A stretch of 64,000 nt of DNA from Brachypterus glaber. Lineage: Eukaryota > Arthropoda > Insecta > Coleoptera > Kateretidae. The stretch covers positions 40,687,229 through 40,751,228 of the forward strand of contig OY294047.1 in NCBI GenBank assembly GCA_958510825.1. Direction: 5' to 3'. Both the position numbers and the translations under genes were made by a program. This document shows positions 53,672 through 62,307 of the stretch, in pieces; the stretch's first letter is position 1; each line of letters begins with the position of its first letter. Under the pieces are notes generated by a model, which was not told the DNA's origin, searched no databases, and worked only from the letters and a program-made list of their open reading frames with translations.

Positions 53672-54599
53672 CCAAAATTTTCAGACAATTTTCAAGATTT
53701 TTTAAGATTTATAGTTATTTTACGAGTTTTAGGGCCCCTATAATCTAGTTTCATGTATACAGTGTACCACACATAAATGAAAATTTTATGATAATAAAAA
53801 AATATAATCTTACATATTGCTTCTATGAAAAATTTTACGAATCGGTCTATGGCAAAAAATTCTTTTTTTTTTACAGTGTAGTGAAAAAAATTTGGTGAGT
53901 TGCAGCCCACTATCCACCCCCAAATACGTTTATGTTACCAACAATAAAGTGGATAACCCTTTTTTCTCTTAAAAAGGAAACATGCGAAACTGTTTTACGA
54001 TCGAAGTGACCTTTGCGTTTTCATCAGAACAGAGGTCCATGGATTTTATAACTAACTGTAAGGATTTTATGAGTGTGTTATATGGCCTGTTTTTAAAGTA
54101 TTACGTGCCTCTGTTTCTCGTTTCGAGGCCCATCTGTTTTATTTTATTTTATTTTTTTACTAAAAAATTTAATAGGATTTGGTTTAGTTTATGTTCGGTT
54201 CGCAATTAGATCAATACGGAATTTTTCTCGTGAGTGTTTTAGTTCTATGAGAAAAAGATAAAGGTCAAAAAATAACTAGACTGGTAGCCAAGGAAAATGT
54301 TTTCGTTAAGAAAATTAATTAAGAAAAAAAATCTGAGCGGAAATAATTGGTTACAATCATACTAAATACTTTTTAATGTTATATGGAAGGAAAAGAAGTA
54401 AGTATTGACCCCATGCATTTTAAATTAATTTAAAAAAATCACACGAAACTATTTTTAACTAATTTTGTTTCGCAAGTGTAAAAAGTGCAACTTTTTACAC
54501 TCTCGGAGATAACTTTTAGAGCTTTGTTAAAATAACAATTGTTAAGTTTAATTAATAAAAAAATATGGGGACTATAATAAAAACTACTTTTTTATGCAC
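53672..54599. other. AT-rich DNA without recognisable gene
   Basis: The plus-strand frame 53982-54209 and the minus-strand frame 53692-53910 have no domains. The end of the interval (about 54550-54599) is the tail of a Penelope-type unit whose ribozyme motif follows. Confidence 0.4.
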
Positions 54600-54638
54600 T
54601 AGCGACGTTTCGTCTTTAATTAAGACTTTATCAAGCCA
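54600..54638 (-). ncRNA. Hammerhead-like motif with U3/A8 core (HHR-6)
   Basis: On the minus strand TGGC (5') and GCTA (3') form stem I, including one G.U pair. The core reads TTGATAA, followed by an A and stem II GTCTT/AAGAC (loop AATTA). GAAAC and the palindromic ACGT follow, with C17 complementary to 54604. Downstream minus-strand sequence 'gtgcataaaaaagtagtttt' resembles other Penelope tails (T-rich after about 20 bases). No ORF is attached. Confidence 0.6.
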
Positions 54639-54764
54639 CAGGAGAGAAAAAAACATGTAATAAATTAATTAATTAATTAATAAATTAAGAACAATAAACA
54701 AAACTATAGAACCGCACACGTAGACATATTTTAAATTGAGAGTATATGTTTTACTTTCCCCAAG
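54639..54764. other. Short spacer with (TTAA)n
   Basis: TTAATTAATTAATTAATTAA at about 54664-54683; otherwise anonymous. Confidence 0.5.
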
Positions 54765-55060
54765 GAAAGTCTTGGGTTAGTAAAAAAAAATCGAAAAATT
54801 TTTATTGCTTTTTTTACGTTTCTGGACTTTTTATATCCAAAACATATGATTTCCATAAAAAAATTCTCTGTCTGTCGGTCTGTGTGTCCGGGAAACGATA
54901 ACTTAAGAACGCTTCGGGCTAAAGACTTTAAATTTGGACTACAGGTTGAATATCCAAAGTTCTAGGCTGAGATTGTTTTGGTAAAAATCGGATTGGGGTA
55001 AAATGGGGTAAAAAAAATTTTTTTCAAAAATATTTTTTATGATTTATTTTTCGTTTTACG
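54765..55060 (+). repeat. GTCNGTC-motif interspersed repeat, copy 5
   Basis: 'cgtttctggactttttatat', then CTGTCTGTCGGTCTGTG, CCGGGAAACGATAACTTAAG, 'aacgcttcgggctaaagact', 'ccaaagttctaggctgagat' and 'ggggtaaaatggggtaaa'. It is collinear with copy 1 (200-480, opposite strand). The tail to 55250 is a long T/A-rich run. Confidence 0.85.
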
Positions 55061-55390
55061 AAAAAAGAAACTTTTTTTGAAATTTTTTTTTTTATTATTT
55101 ATTATTACTTTTTAATTTATTTTTGGTTTTACGAAAGAAGAAACTTAAAAAAATTTGAAAAAATTTTTCTTAATTTTTTTTTGAATTTTTTTTTATTTTT
55201 TTTTTTTGAATTTTTTTTTTGTTTTTGATTTTAATGAACCTTGGCCTATAGGGGAAAGTATTATTTTGTTGCAGCATTATTTTATTCCTCTTTCTTACCA
55301 CATTACTTTTTAGTATTGTCCAGGTAATAGTATTAAGAGATTAATTTATTATTCCATCAATCTATTTTCTAATCATCGTACAGAGTGATA

Positions 55391-55435
55391 TTGATAGACT
55401 GTCAGTTTTGGGCTGCTGGCCCTCTTCAGTACCAA
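55391..55435 (-). ncRNA. Hammerhead motif, left arm, G12 lost (HHR-7L)
   Basis: Stem I TTGGTA/TATCAA (one G.U), core CTGAAGA and a perfect stem II GGGC/GCCC are intact. The conserved GAA after stem II reads AAA, so the general-base G12 is replaced by A. Expected to be inactive, while the right arm keeps G12. Confidence 0.65.
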
Positions 55436-55530
55436 GAGTCAACTCTGCACGCTGATTAAGAAAACGTTTTTAGACTTTACTCGCAGAAGGAGTATAGCCA
55501 TTAGATTGATGTAGACTTGTGCGCCATCTA

Positions 55531-55575
55531 TTGGTACTGAAGAGGACCAGCAGCCCGAAACTGTCAGTCTACCAA
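55531..55575 (+). ncRNA. Hammerhead ribozyme motif, right arm (HHR-7R)
   Basis: Stem I is six perfect pairs, TTGGTA (55531-55536) with TACCAA (55570-55575). The core CTGAAGA is at 55537-55543. Stem II is GGAC/GCCC with loop CAGCA and one A.C mismatch. GAAA is at 55557-55560. Stem III ACTG/CAGT has a single unpaired U, and C17 is at 55569. This is the best stem I in the window. Confidence 0.75.
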
Positions 55576-55665
55576 TATCACTCTGTACGATGATTAGAAA
55601 ATAGATTGATGGAATAATAAATTAATATTTTTATAATTTTGTTTAAAATTAAAAATTTCTGTGCC

Positions 55666-56140
55666 TAGTAATAAGAGAATCCAATGCTGCAAATTTCAGA
55701 AACATTTTTAATAAATTATTACAGAGACATTTACAACATTTAAATTTCGGTAAAATATTTTAATGTTGCAAAGCTTGCTGAAACTTTTAACAAAATTTTA
55801 GTTCACAGTCAAAGATAAAATGTTCCCACTTTCAACATTAAAGTTCATGACTAAAGGCTAATTTTTAACTTAAAAAAATATAAAAATGCTTAGGTAGAAA
55901 CCTGACATTTTTAGGAATATATTTATGAATGTGGGGTCTGTATTTTTTTTTCATATTTTTAGAAAAAAATACCCTATCCAGGTATAATTTTCTGATATTT
56001 ACAATTTTGGCGAAGGCGCGTATATAGAAATTGGTGGTCACTTTATGGCACCCTCCTTCAAATCCCTGGTTGCTTAATTTATTAAAATAAGCACTTTCCA
56101 TTTGCTTTTCCAGAATACAGGGTTAGTCAGAATAGTTATT
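55666..56140. other. AT-rich DNA without recognisable gene
   Basis: The minus-strand frame 55865-56101 has no domain. 'aattttggcgaaggcgc' (56001) also occurs next to the hexamer array (17164). Confidence 0.4.
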
Positions 56141-56261
56141 TATAATACAAGGTCGAAAAGTTAATTTTTTTGATTAAGTAGGTTTTTAGTAGCCGAGGGC
56201 CTCCGGCCCGAGGGTAATGAACTTACGAAATCAAAATATAACATTTCGCCCTTGTGTTATA
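56141..56261. repeat. Foldback with GC-rich centre (CCAAGG-like group)
   Basis: 'tataatacaagg.cgaaa' and the mirrored 'tttcgcccttgtgttata' close an AT-rich stem around the GC-rich palindrome GCCGAGGGCCTCCGGCCCGAG. The general plan is as at 19136, 39373 and 40674. Confidence 0.6.
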
Positions 56262-56813
56262 CAATTTTGTTCTTAGAGTGTTACTAATTATAATAAATTT
56301 TTAAAATATACTTAATTTTAAATTGCAAAACAAAAATTCTATTTAGTGTATTATTACATATCTAGTTATCCATAAAAAATTAATATCCAATCAAATCGCT
56401 AAAAAAAACAATTGAATCGTTTCTTGTGTCTGCGGTTTTATTTTCAAATTAGTGTTTTGGTTAAGTGGAGTTAAAATTATCTGTTATGAAAATATTAATA
56501 TTTTGTGTTAGTGATTTATTTTAGTGGATCAAAAATACAAAATACAAAATATATTATGAGGTTAAGTTGCAGAAGAAAATTTTATTTATATGAAAGGATT
56601 ATAATACTTGTATCTGGTCAAAAAGAACATATAGTTCAAGACCAAAAGTAAACACAATGTGATATTTCTTTATAAATATTGTTTTTAGTTTTAGTCAGCG
56701 TACCAAAAAAACTTTTTAGCCCTAGGGCCACAAAGTCCAACTTTTCGCCCGCATAACATGAACAAAAATTGTCGCTTTTAGAATCAATCGAATAAAAGTG
56801 CTTTTAAAATAAC
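56262..56813. other. AT-rich DNA without recognisable gene
   Basis: No supported feature. Confidence 0.4.
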
Positions 56814-56879
56814 AATGCGATGCCGTGATTGGCTTCATGTGCCGTCATGTATCTTGTAAGCCAATCACGGCACCGCATT
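56814..56879. repeat. 66-nt hairpin, 22-bp stem
   Basis: AATGCGATGCCGTGATTGGC plus TT pairs with AA plus GCCAATCACGGCACCGCATT, with one A.C mismatch and a 22-base loop. The size is in the range of a microRNA precursor, but a degenerate MITE is as likely. Confidence 0.6.
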
Positions 56880-57469
56880 CTTATGTTTTATGTTCTTATG
56901 CAATCTTCTGGATAGGCCTTAACTCTTATTAAACATAATAAAATAGCTTGAGCTTGTAGCAGTGAGTTACTTTATAAAAAAAATCCTCGTTCTATCAATC
57001 TACACTGTAGAAAAACAGTTTCTTTTTTTTTTGTTAACAATAAATTGTGTAAAATTTGCCAGATTTTTTGTTAAATACACATATCTGTAATATATTTTTT
57101 AGGAGCTATTCAACAAATATGTCACTGAATATTTGATATTTTTAGATCCATGTTCCAAGTGACTCACTATGCAATAACAGCGCCGATATGATAGTCCGGT
57201 CAGTTGACTTTATACTTTAAGATCCGGTGACCATATTTAGTTCATTACTTTATCCTGGCTGTATTTTGTATTTGTTTTTTTACATTTAAAGTAAGCTATT
57301 TCCAAATCGTCATGTTTTGGATCCAGTTCCTTTGGATGCTAGAAACCCCAAAAAGGTGATAAAATAGCTTACCCGAAATAGTTATTTTTGTATTTAGAGG
57401 GCAAAATGGCTGATTTCTGCTTGAGCGTGGAATTTACTGATCGAGGCGTCTAACCGAGAGCGAGAAAAA
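56880..57469. other. AT-rich DNA without recognisable gene
   Basis: The block 'taagctatttccaaatc...ggatccagttcctttggatg' (57290-57345) is shared with 20950-21010. No gene. Confidence 0.45.
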
Positions 57470-58010
57470 AATTTTAAATGGAAAGGGGGTCCTGCAATAC
57501 ATAATTTTAAAGCTTGTAAAATTCTCTATTTAACTATAAATTTTTTAATTTTTTAAACTTTTTTTAGATTTGAAATTTTCAAATTTTTTTGCTAATAAAT
57601 GCTACTTTTTGATTTTTTTTTTGTAAATTTTTATTTATATCAATTAAAATTAGTTTAAAAGTATAATTTACGTTTTTGCATCATAAAATATTTACTTTTT
57701 CAAAAACTGTTTGAAATTTTGACAAAAATACCCATTTTTGTAAACCCCCAAAAAAATGTCTAAAATAATTAAAGATAATATTATTAAATAGAGAATTTTA
57801 TAAGCTTTAAAATGACTTATCACACGACCCCCTTTCTATTAAAAATACCCCCATGTCACCCTGCCCACATTTTAAAAGCTGAAAATATCAAATATATTCG
57901 AAAACATGGTATGGGTTTTCTTATTTAAGTGTTCCAAATTTGAAGTAGATATCTCAACTCGTTCAAAAGTTAAGAGGGAGGGGGATAACTTTTGGACCAA
58001 TTTTACTTTT
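57470..58010. repeat. GCGGTCC foldback family, copy at 57.5 kb
   Basis: Left block 'ttttaaagcttgtaaaattctctattt' style and right block 'gagaattttataagctttaa' mirror each other around 'aaagtataatttacgttttt'. The right terminus runs 'catgtcaccctgcccacatt', 'gatatctcaactcg' and 'aacttttggacca'. Confidence 0.75.
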
Positions 58011-58025
58011 TTAGTTGTATAAGAA

Positions 58026-58245
58026 AATAGTATATTATTCAATGAGCGTATAATAATTACTATAATTCAATAAGGGTGAATTTTGGAGCACGAGCCGAAA
58101 GGCGAGTGACCTAATCACCCGAATGATTAATAGCTATTATACGCGAGTAGAATTATTCACTTTATCCACGGTCATTTTAAATTATAAACGGTTTATTTTA
58201 ACAGTCCCGTGATTAATAGGCATATTATTCACGACCGTGGGAAAA
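58026..58245 (+). repeat. Interspersed repeat AATAGTATATTATTCAATGA, copy 2
   Basis: Collinear with 19804-20025 over 220 bp in the same orientation, with about 80-85% identity. It lies immediately after the preceding foldback. Class unknown. Confidence 0.85.
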
Positions 58246-58699
58246 ATATATTTCCCAAAATTTTAAATTTACCGCTAAAATGTAATTATTTTTACAGTGT
58301 ATCTGTGGACTAAAATTGAAATTTTAAACTGATAAACGTTGTTTATTGTTATACAAAAACTTTCAATATACCTAGTACAGATCTGAAAACTGCGAGATAC
58401 TCGTTATACTTTTCACCCCAAACAAAATTCTAGGCATGCGCAAAAATCGTTACGCCTATTTTCTAATGGCTTCTACCCTTGTATACCAATAACCTTCTTA
58501 CGTGGAGGGTTGAAAATGAATTAAATTTGTAAAGGGCCGTATTCAGGTATAAACCCTCTTTTAAAAGTTATTTGAAACAGAAGAAAAAAATATGATATTT
58601 GATATGGTATAGGCATACCGTATCTAGAACTAGAATGGATTTATCGAGGGATTTATTCTGTTTTTGAAAAATCTGTGTTTTTACATGTTTTTACATGTT
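58246..58699. other. AT-rich DNA without recognisable gene
   Basis: No supported feature. Confidence 0.4.
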
Positions 58700-58949
58700 T
58701 GTTTAACCTCGTACTATTCTACTTAATTAAGCATCCCCTAAATCCAGGACTTGTGTGGGCTAGTAGTAGAGGGAACCACCGGCTTATACTGACTTTCGAA
58801 CCAGTTTCTAGGGAGTGTCCGTTTTACTTATCGCCTTAGCCAAATTTCAATTATTAATTAACTGAAAAAGGCAAATCGGCGCCAGTGAGAATCGAACTCA
58901 CGATAGTAGACTTGCTATGCATACGCGCTAGCCACTACGCTATGCCTCC
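58700..58949 (-). mobile_element. Candidate tRNA-derived SINE
   Basis: On the minus strand a tRNA-like head (58949-58877) is followed by GATTTGCCTTTTT. A GC-richer body follows ('gctaaggcgataagtaaaac', 'ggacactccctagaaactgg', 'gccggtggttccctctacta'), ending near 'ggatttaggggatgc'. A tRNA head with intact Pol III boxes plus an unrelated tail is SINE structure. No second copy is present in the window to confirm repetition. Confidence 0.5.
58877..58949 (-). tRNA. tRNA-like sequence, anticodon AGC (Ala), likely SINE head or pseudogene
   Basis: A 73-nt cloverleaf can be drawn: D-arm GCGT/GCGC, anticodon loop ATAGCAA with AGC (58914-58916 on the complement), five-base variable region and a perfect T-arm GTGAG-TTCGATT-CTCAC. 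The A-box TAGCGTAGTGG and B-box GTTCGATTC are intact, and a TTTTT terminator lies just downstream. Two mismatches in the acceptor stem (3:70 and 5:68) and one in the anticodon stem argue against a functional tRNA. Confidence 0.55.
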
Positions 58950-60265
58950 CATGTATTTGTGTATTTGCTTACATTTTAAAATAGTGGTTTAAAATAGTAT
59001 ATTGTTTTACTAGGAGGAAAAGTGAAGTAGTTTCCGGACTCCGCTTCGCATCGTCCGTAAATTCTACAGATTGGTAAAAAAAAGCACTTTTTCTCTGAGT
59101 TAAACATACTATTTTTTCTTCAAGCATCCTATATATTTTTTTAAATATTAATTTTTGAATTTAATTTATTCAATAATAAAGTATGTTTTTTTATTAAAAT
59201 AGGCCAATAAAACCCTTTCAAAATAAACTTAAACCTTCCTGAGCTCATTTTAAATTTTTTTCGTAGGCTAAATCGTACACTTTTCGCGATTTCAATTGTA
59301 ACCTGTCTAATATGCAATTTCGGCAATTTCTGAGAGATTTGTAGGTGTATAAACCATATATTCTTCTTCAATCATTTGTAATCAATTTTGCACAAGGTTT
59401 TTGCATAGAATCACGAGTCAACCACCTGTTTACATAAGAAACAAACAAGTTTGAAGTATGGCTGTCAACAAAGTCAAAGAGTGTAAAAAAATAGATCACT
59501 TCTAACTAGTGTGTTCAGTTATAAAATATGAACATTTTAGTACGCTCAAAGAAAAAAGTTATTTCGTGTCCATAAAATAGAAAAATAGTTTAAAAAAACA
59601 TAAAAATAGTTTTTATTTTGGCTAAAGTGATTTTCGACCTCAATTTATCTAGATTTTATCCTAGTTAAGCCGATCTGAGCCAGATCAGTTTTTGCAAATA
59701 TTAAATATTAAAAAAAAATGGTTCGAGTTATGACAATAATAAGCTTGTATCCTTATCCTTACGGATCTTTTATACAAAAACAGTGAAAACTGTGAAAAAA
59801 ATATTTATTTATCAACTTTGCCTTTGGATGATTAAATATGAAGCAAACTTTAAGTGCCCACAGCATAACTACAAAAAACTATGTTTTTCTACGGTCCATA
59901 ATTTTATAATACTTTACCAAACCTTATTAAAAGCTTAAATTCAAATAAACAAAAATATGAACTAAAAAAATATATTTTACAAAATAATATAGACATTTTT
60001 TATAACATTATGGTGTAGGCCTCACAATTCCTTACAAACTTGCTATTTTCGAATTAACTAATTATAATTAATTGAGACACATGTATACTTTGCACTTACC
60101 TTTTACCTTTTAGTGAAATTAATTCTAATCCATTTAAATCTTTTTTTTTTCTCTTTTTTTAATTTAATTTTAAACGTAAAAAATACTTATAAATAAATAT
60201 ACCTTTTCATATTTAAAATTTTCTAGTTATCTACTATAATATTATAAATAATTATATTAATTAAC
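58950..60265. other. AT-rich DNA without recognisable gene
   Basis: The minus-strand frame 59141-59371 shows no domain. The end of this stretch may be the untranslated end of a truncated retroelement, given the hairpin and ATGAAT-type tail that follow. Confidence 0.4.
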
Positions 60266-60420
60266 CACCGCAACACAAACCTAGGTTTAGGCGGTGCACT
60301 AGTCTTTTAGTTTGCATTGTAGGGTTTAATTTAAGTTTATATAATGTTATATATTAATTCTATAGAAAAACTCATTGTAATTTTATATATGAATCTAAAT
60401 AAATGAATGATTTTTCACAA
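60266..60420 (+). other. Possible 3' end of a truncated non-LTR element
   Basis: The hairpin CACCGC...AAACCTAGGTTT...GGCGGTG (60266-60298) is followed by T-rich sequence and a tail 'aaataaatgaatga'. Such a hairpin plus short-repeat tail is common in non-LTR 3' ends, but no coding part is present. Confidence 0.3.
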
Positions 60421-60779
60421 AGATGCCATTAGAAAACAAAATAGTTTAAATTAGGAATTCTGTCCAAAAGATACTCCTAAACAAAATTTTCCCCGAAATT
60501 TTGTATGTTCTAATACATCCATTAAACCATTCATTTATTTTAACACAAACCACTTTATTATTAATATTTTTGTACTTTTTAAATTAAATATTTTTGTATT
60601 TTTTATAAATGAAGGATACAGGGCAACAGCGAGAGATCATTTTAAAGCAAATAAAATTTTCTATTCGATTATATATTTTTTTTATTTTTTAAGTAGTTTT
60701 TTTTGCCAAAATGCGATTTTTAAGACTTTTTTTCTTAAGTTTTATTTATATGATTTAAAATTACTTTAAAAGTATAATT
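60421..60779. repeat. Left part of an interrupted GCGGTCC foldback family copy
   Basis: From about 60605 'ggatacagggcaacagcga' and 'ttttctattcgattatatat' match this family. 'actttaaaagtataatt' (60763-60779) continues, after an insertion, as 'aatttacgtatttgcatcat' at 61027. The uninterrupted order is seen at 57650-57690. Confidence 0.65.
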
Positions 60780-61026
60780 GGAGTGCGTTAAGCAGAAAGC
60801 TACCAACCCACATTGTAAGATGACAGTAAATTGTTGCTTTTTCCCTAATAACTTTTAAACGTTTTGGCTAAAATACTTAAAATTAAACATTTGTTGCACT
60901 TGTTCATGTATCAGAACATGTACAAAACATGTAATCTTTAATTCAATTCCTGATATCGGGTAAAATATTCCGTAACCTACTGTCATCTCACAATGTGGGT
61001 TGGTAGCTTTCTGCTTAACGAGGCCC
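60780..61026. mobile_element. 247-bp DNA transposon insertion, TSD AATT
   Basis: The ends GGAGTGCGTTAAGCAGAAAG and, inverted, GGGCCTCGTTAAGCAGAAAG match for about 45 bp inward ('ctaccaacccacattgt.agatgacagta'). AATT flanks both sides (60776-60779 and 61027-61030). The empty site can be read from the related repeat at 57.66 kb. Superfamily not assigned. The 67-codon minus-strand frame 60855-61058 is not a gene. Confidence 0.85.
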
Positions 61027-61059
61027 AATTTACGTATTTGCATCATGGAATTAACCATT

Positions 61060-61292
61060 TAACACGTTCGCGCTAACGCCAAGTACATGGACGTCTTGCC
61101 TGAGGGCCGACGCACATATGTAAAAAATCCCCAAAAAAGCGGAAAAATATCATGAAGCGTCGAATGTTGAATATTTATAAACCTTATAGTGTCATCTAAA
61201 TGATTTCAATACATTTTTCTGAAAATGTTTGCGAACTTGCGGAAAAATTTAATTTAAGTGGCACATTGCATATATGCAATAATATATTACGA
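61060..61292 (+). repeat. TTAACACGTTCGCGCTAACG element fragment
   Basis: TTAACACGTTCGCGCTAACG at 61067 resembles a TTAA-type terminus. 61115-61215 matches 25795-25905 inverted ('gaagcgtcgaatgttgaata', 'ataaaccttatagtgtc'). The far end was not found. Confidence 0.5.
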
Positions 61293-61351
61293 ATTTGTGA
61301 TAAACACTAGGAAATAAAGCAAATAAAAACTTTATTGCATTACATAATCAT

Positions 61352-61388
61352 GCCAACGTTTCACCTAATATTTAGGCTTCTTCAGGGC
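61352..61388 (-). ncRNA. Hammerhead ribozyme motif, left arm (HHR-8L)
   Basis: Minus strand: GCC/GGC stem I, CTGAAGA, one extra A, stem II GCCTAA/TTAGGT (six pairs, one G.U, loop ATA), GAAAC, palindromic ACGT, U17 (complement 61355). All core residues present. Confidence 0.75.
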
Positions 61389-61952
61389 TAAAAAGACATA
61401 AAAATTATAAAACTTTTTGGACATAACTTGGACATTATAAACTGATTTTTTGGAAAAAAAATGTATATAAACAAAAATAAAAGAAATTAATAAATTAAAA
61501 ACTTACCTAAATTATTAAATATGCATTAAAACAAACAAATTAAACAAAAACATTACCTCAACATGACATTTTTCAACAGGAGAATACTCACTGTAGAACA
61601 ATTAATTACTGAAATTAAAAAAAAGTATTTATCTATAAATTTGGTTAAATTGTTGTTCCAGTATTTAAAATAATTATATTTTGATATATTAATTAAATAT
61701 TTTTGAAAAATTGTAATATTTTTTATTACTAATTAGGGACTACTTTTTTAAAAATTTCAGTTATTAGTTGTTCTACAGTGAGTATTCTCCTGTTGAAAAA
61801 TGTCCAGTGTATTTTTTTGTTGATGTAAAGTTTTTGTTTAACTTGTTTGTTTTAATGCATATTTTGATTATATACATTTTTTTTTTCTAAAAAATCAGTT
61901 TATAGTGTCCAAGTTATGTCCAAAAAGTTTTATAATTTTTATGTTTTTTTTA

Positions 61953-61989
61953 GCCCTGAAGAAGACTAAATATTAGGTGAAACGTTGGC
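61953..61989 (+). ncRNA. Hammerhead ribozyme motif, right arm (HHR-8R)
   Basis: GCC (61953-61955) pairs with GGC (61987-61989). Core CTGAAGA is at 61956-61962. Stem II GACTAA/TTAGGT has one A.C mismatch relative to the left arm. GAAAC, ACGT and U17 at 61986 follow. Confidence 0.75.
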
Positions 61990-62059
61990 ATGATTATGTA
62001 ATGCAATAAAGTTTTTATTTGCTTCATTTCCTAGTGTTTATCACAAATAACCCTAAATA

Positions 62060-62178
62060 AATTTCAAGAAGCATCCTATAGGAAATATTAATAATATTAC
62101 GAATTTTCATAAGTATTTTTGTACAGTTACAGAGGGCCAGTTGCACCCTGTGTAACCGTACCAAAATACGTATGAAAA
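62060..62178. other. Short spacer
   Basis: Anonymous AT-rich sequence between the hammerhead-bearing palindrome and the next hairpin. Confidence 0.35.
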
Positions 62179-62307
62179 CCCTGTTGAAAATGACGGGTCT
62201 GGGCGGGTATAAATGGTGCACAAACCGTACTTGAGCGGATGAAATTCACCCCTCAAGTACGGTTTGTGCACCATTTATACCCGTCCAGACCCGTAATTTT
62301 CAATAGG
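62179..62307. repeat. Long hairpin, about 56-bp stem
   Basis: CCTGTTGAAAATGACGGGTC, then 'tgggcgggtataaatggtgc' and 'acaaaccgtacttgag', fold back on 'ctcaagtacggtttgtgcac', 'catttatacccgtccagacc' and 'cgtaattttcaatagg' with a 16-base loop. Only about four mismatches. Likely a small MITE, and a possible source of small RNA. Confidence 0.85.

Larger units (their letters stand above)
55345..55665. mobile_element. Hammerhead-bearing foldback retroelement unit
   Basis: The left arm (55345-55435, minus) and right arm (55531-55640, plus) are inverted copies. Each has a hammerhead followed by 'caatatcactctgtacgatg', 'attagaaaatagattgat' and 'gaataataaa'. A 95-bp centre separates them. No ORF. A rearranged tail fragment of the same family is at 2780-2900. 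Confidence 0.8.
61293..62059. mobile_element. ORF-less hammerhead-bearing palindromic element
   Basis: The left arm (61293-61617, minus) and right arm (61753-62059, plus) are inverted copies with indels. Both hold, from centre outward, 'acagtgagtattctcctgtt', 'tttgttttaatgcata', 'aatcagtttata', a hammerhead, and the tail 'gcaataaagtttttatttgc' to 'agtgtttatcacaaat'. No coding sequence remains. A tail-only copy lies at 63621-63694. Same architecture as the Penelope palindrome at 22.5 kb. Confidence 0.85.

Noticed and set aside
58877..58949. Functional tRNA-Ala gene
   Set aside because: Two acceptor-stem mismatches and one anticodon-stem mismatch make a working tRNA unlikely, so it is kept only as a tRNA-like SINE head.
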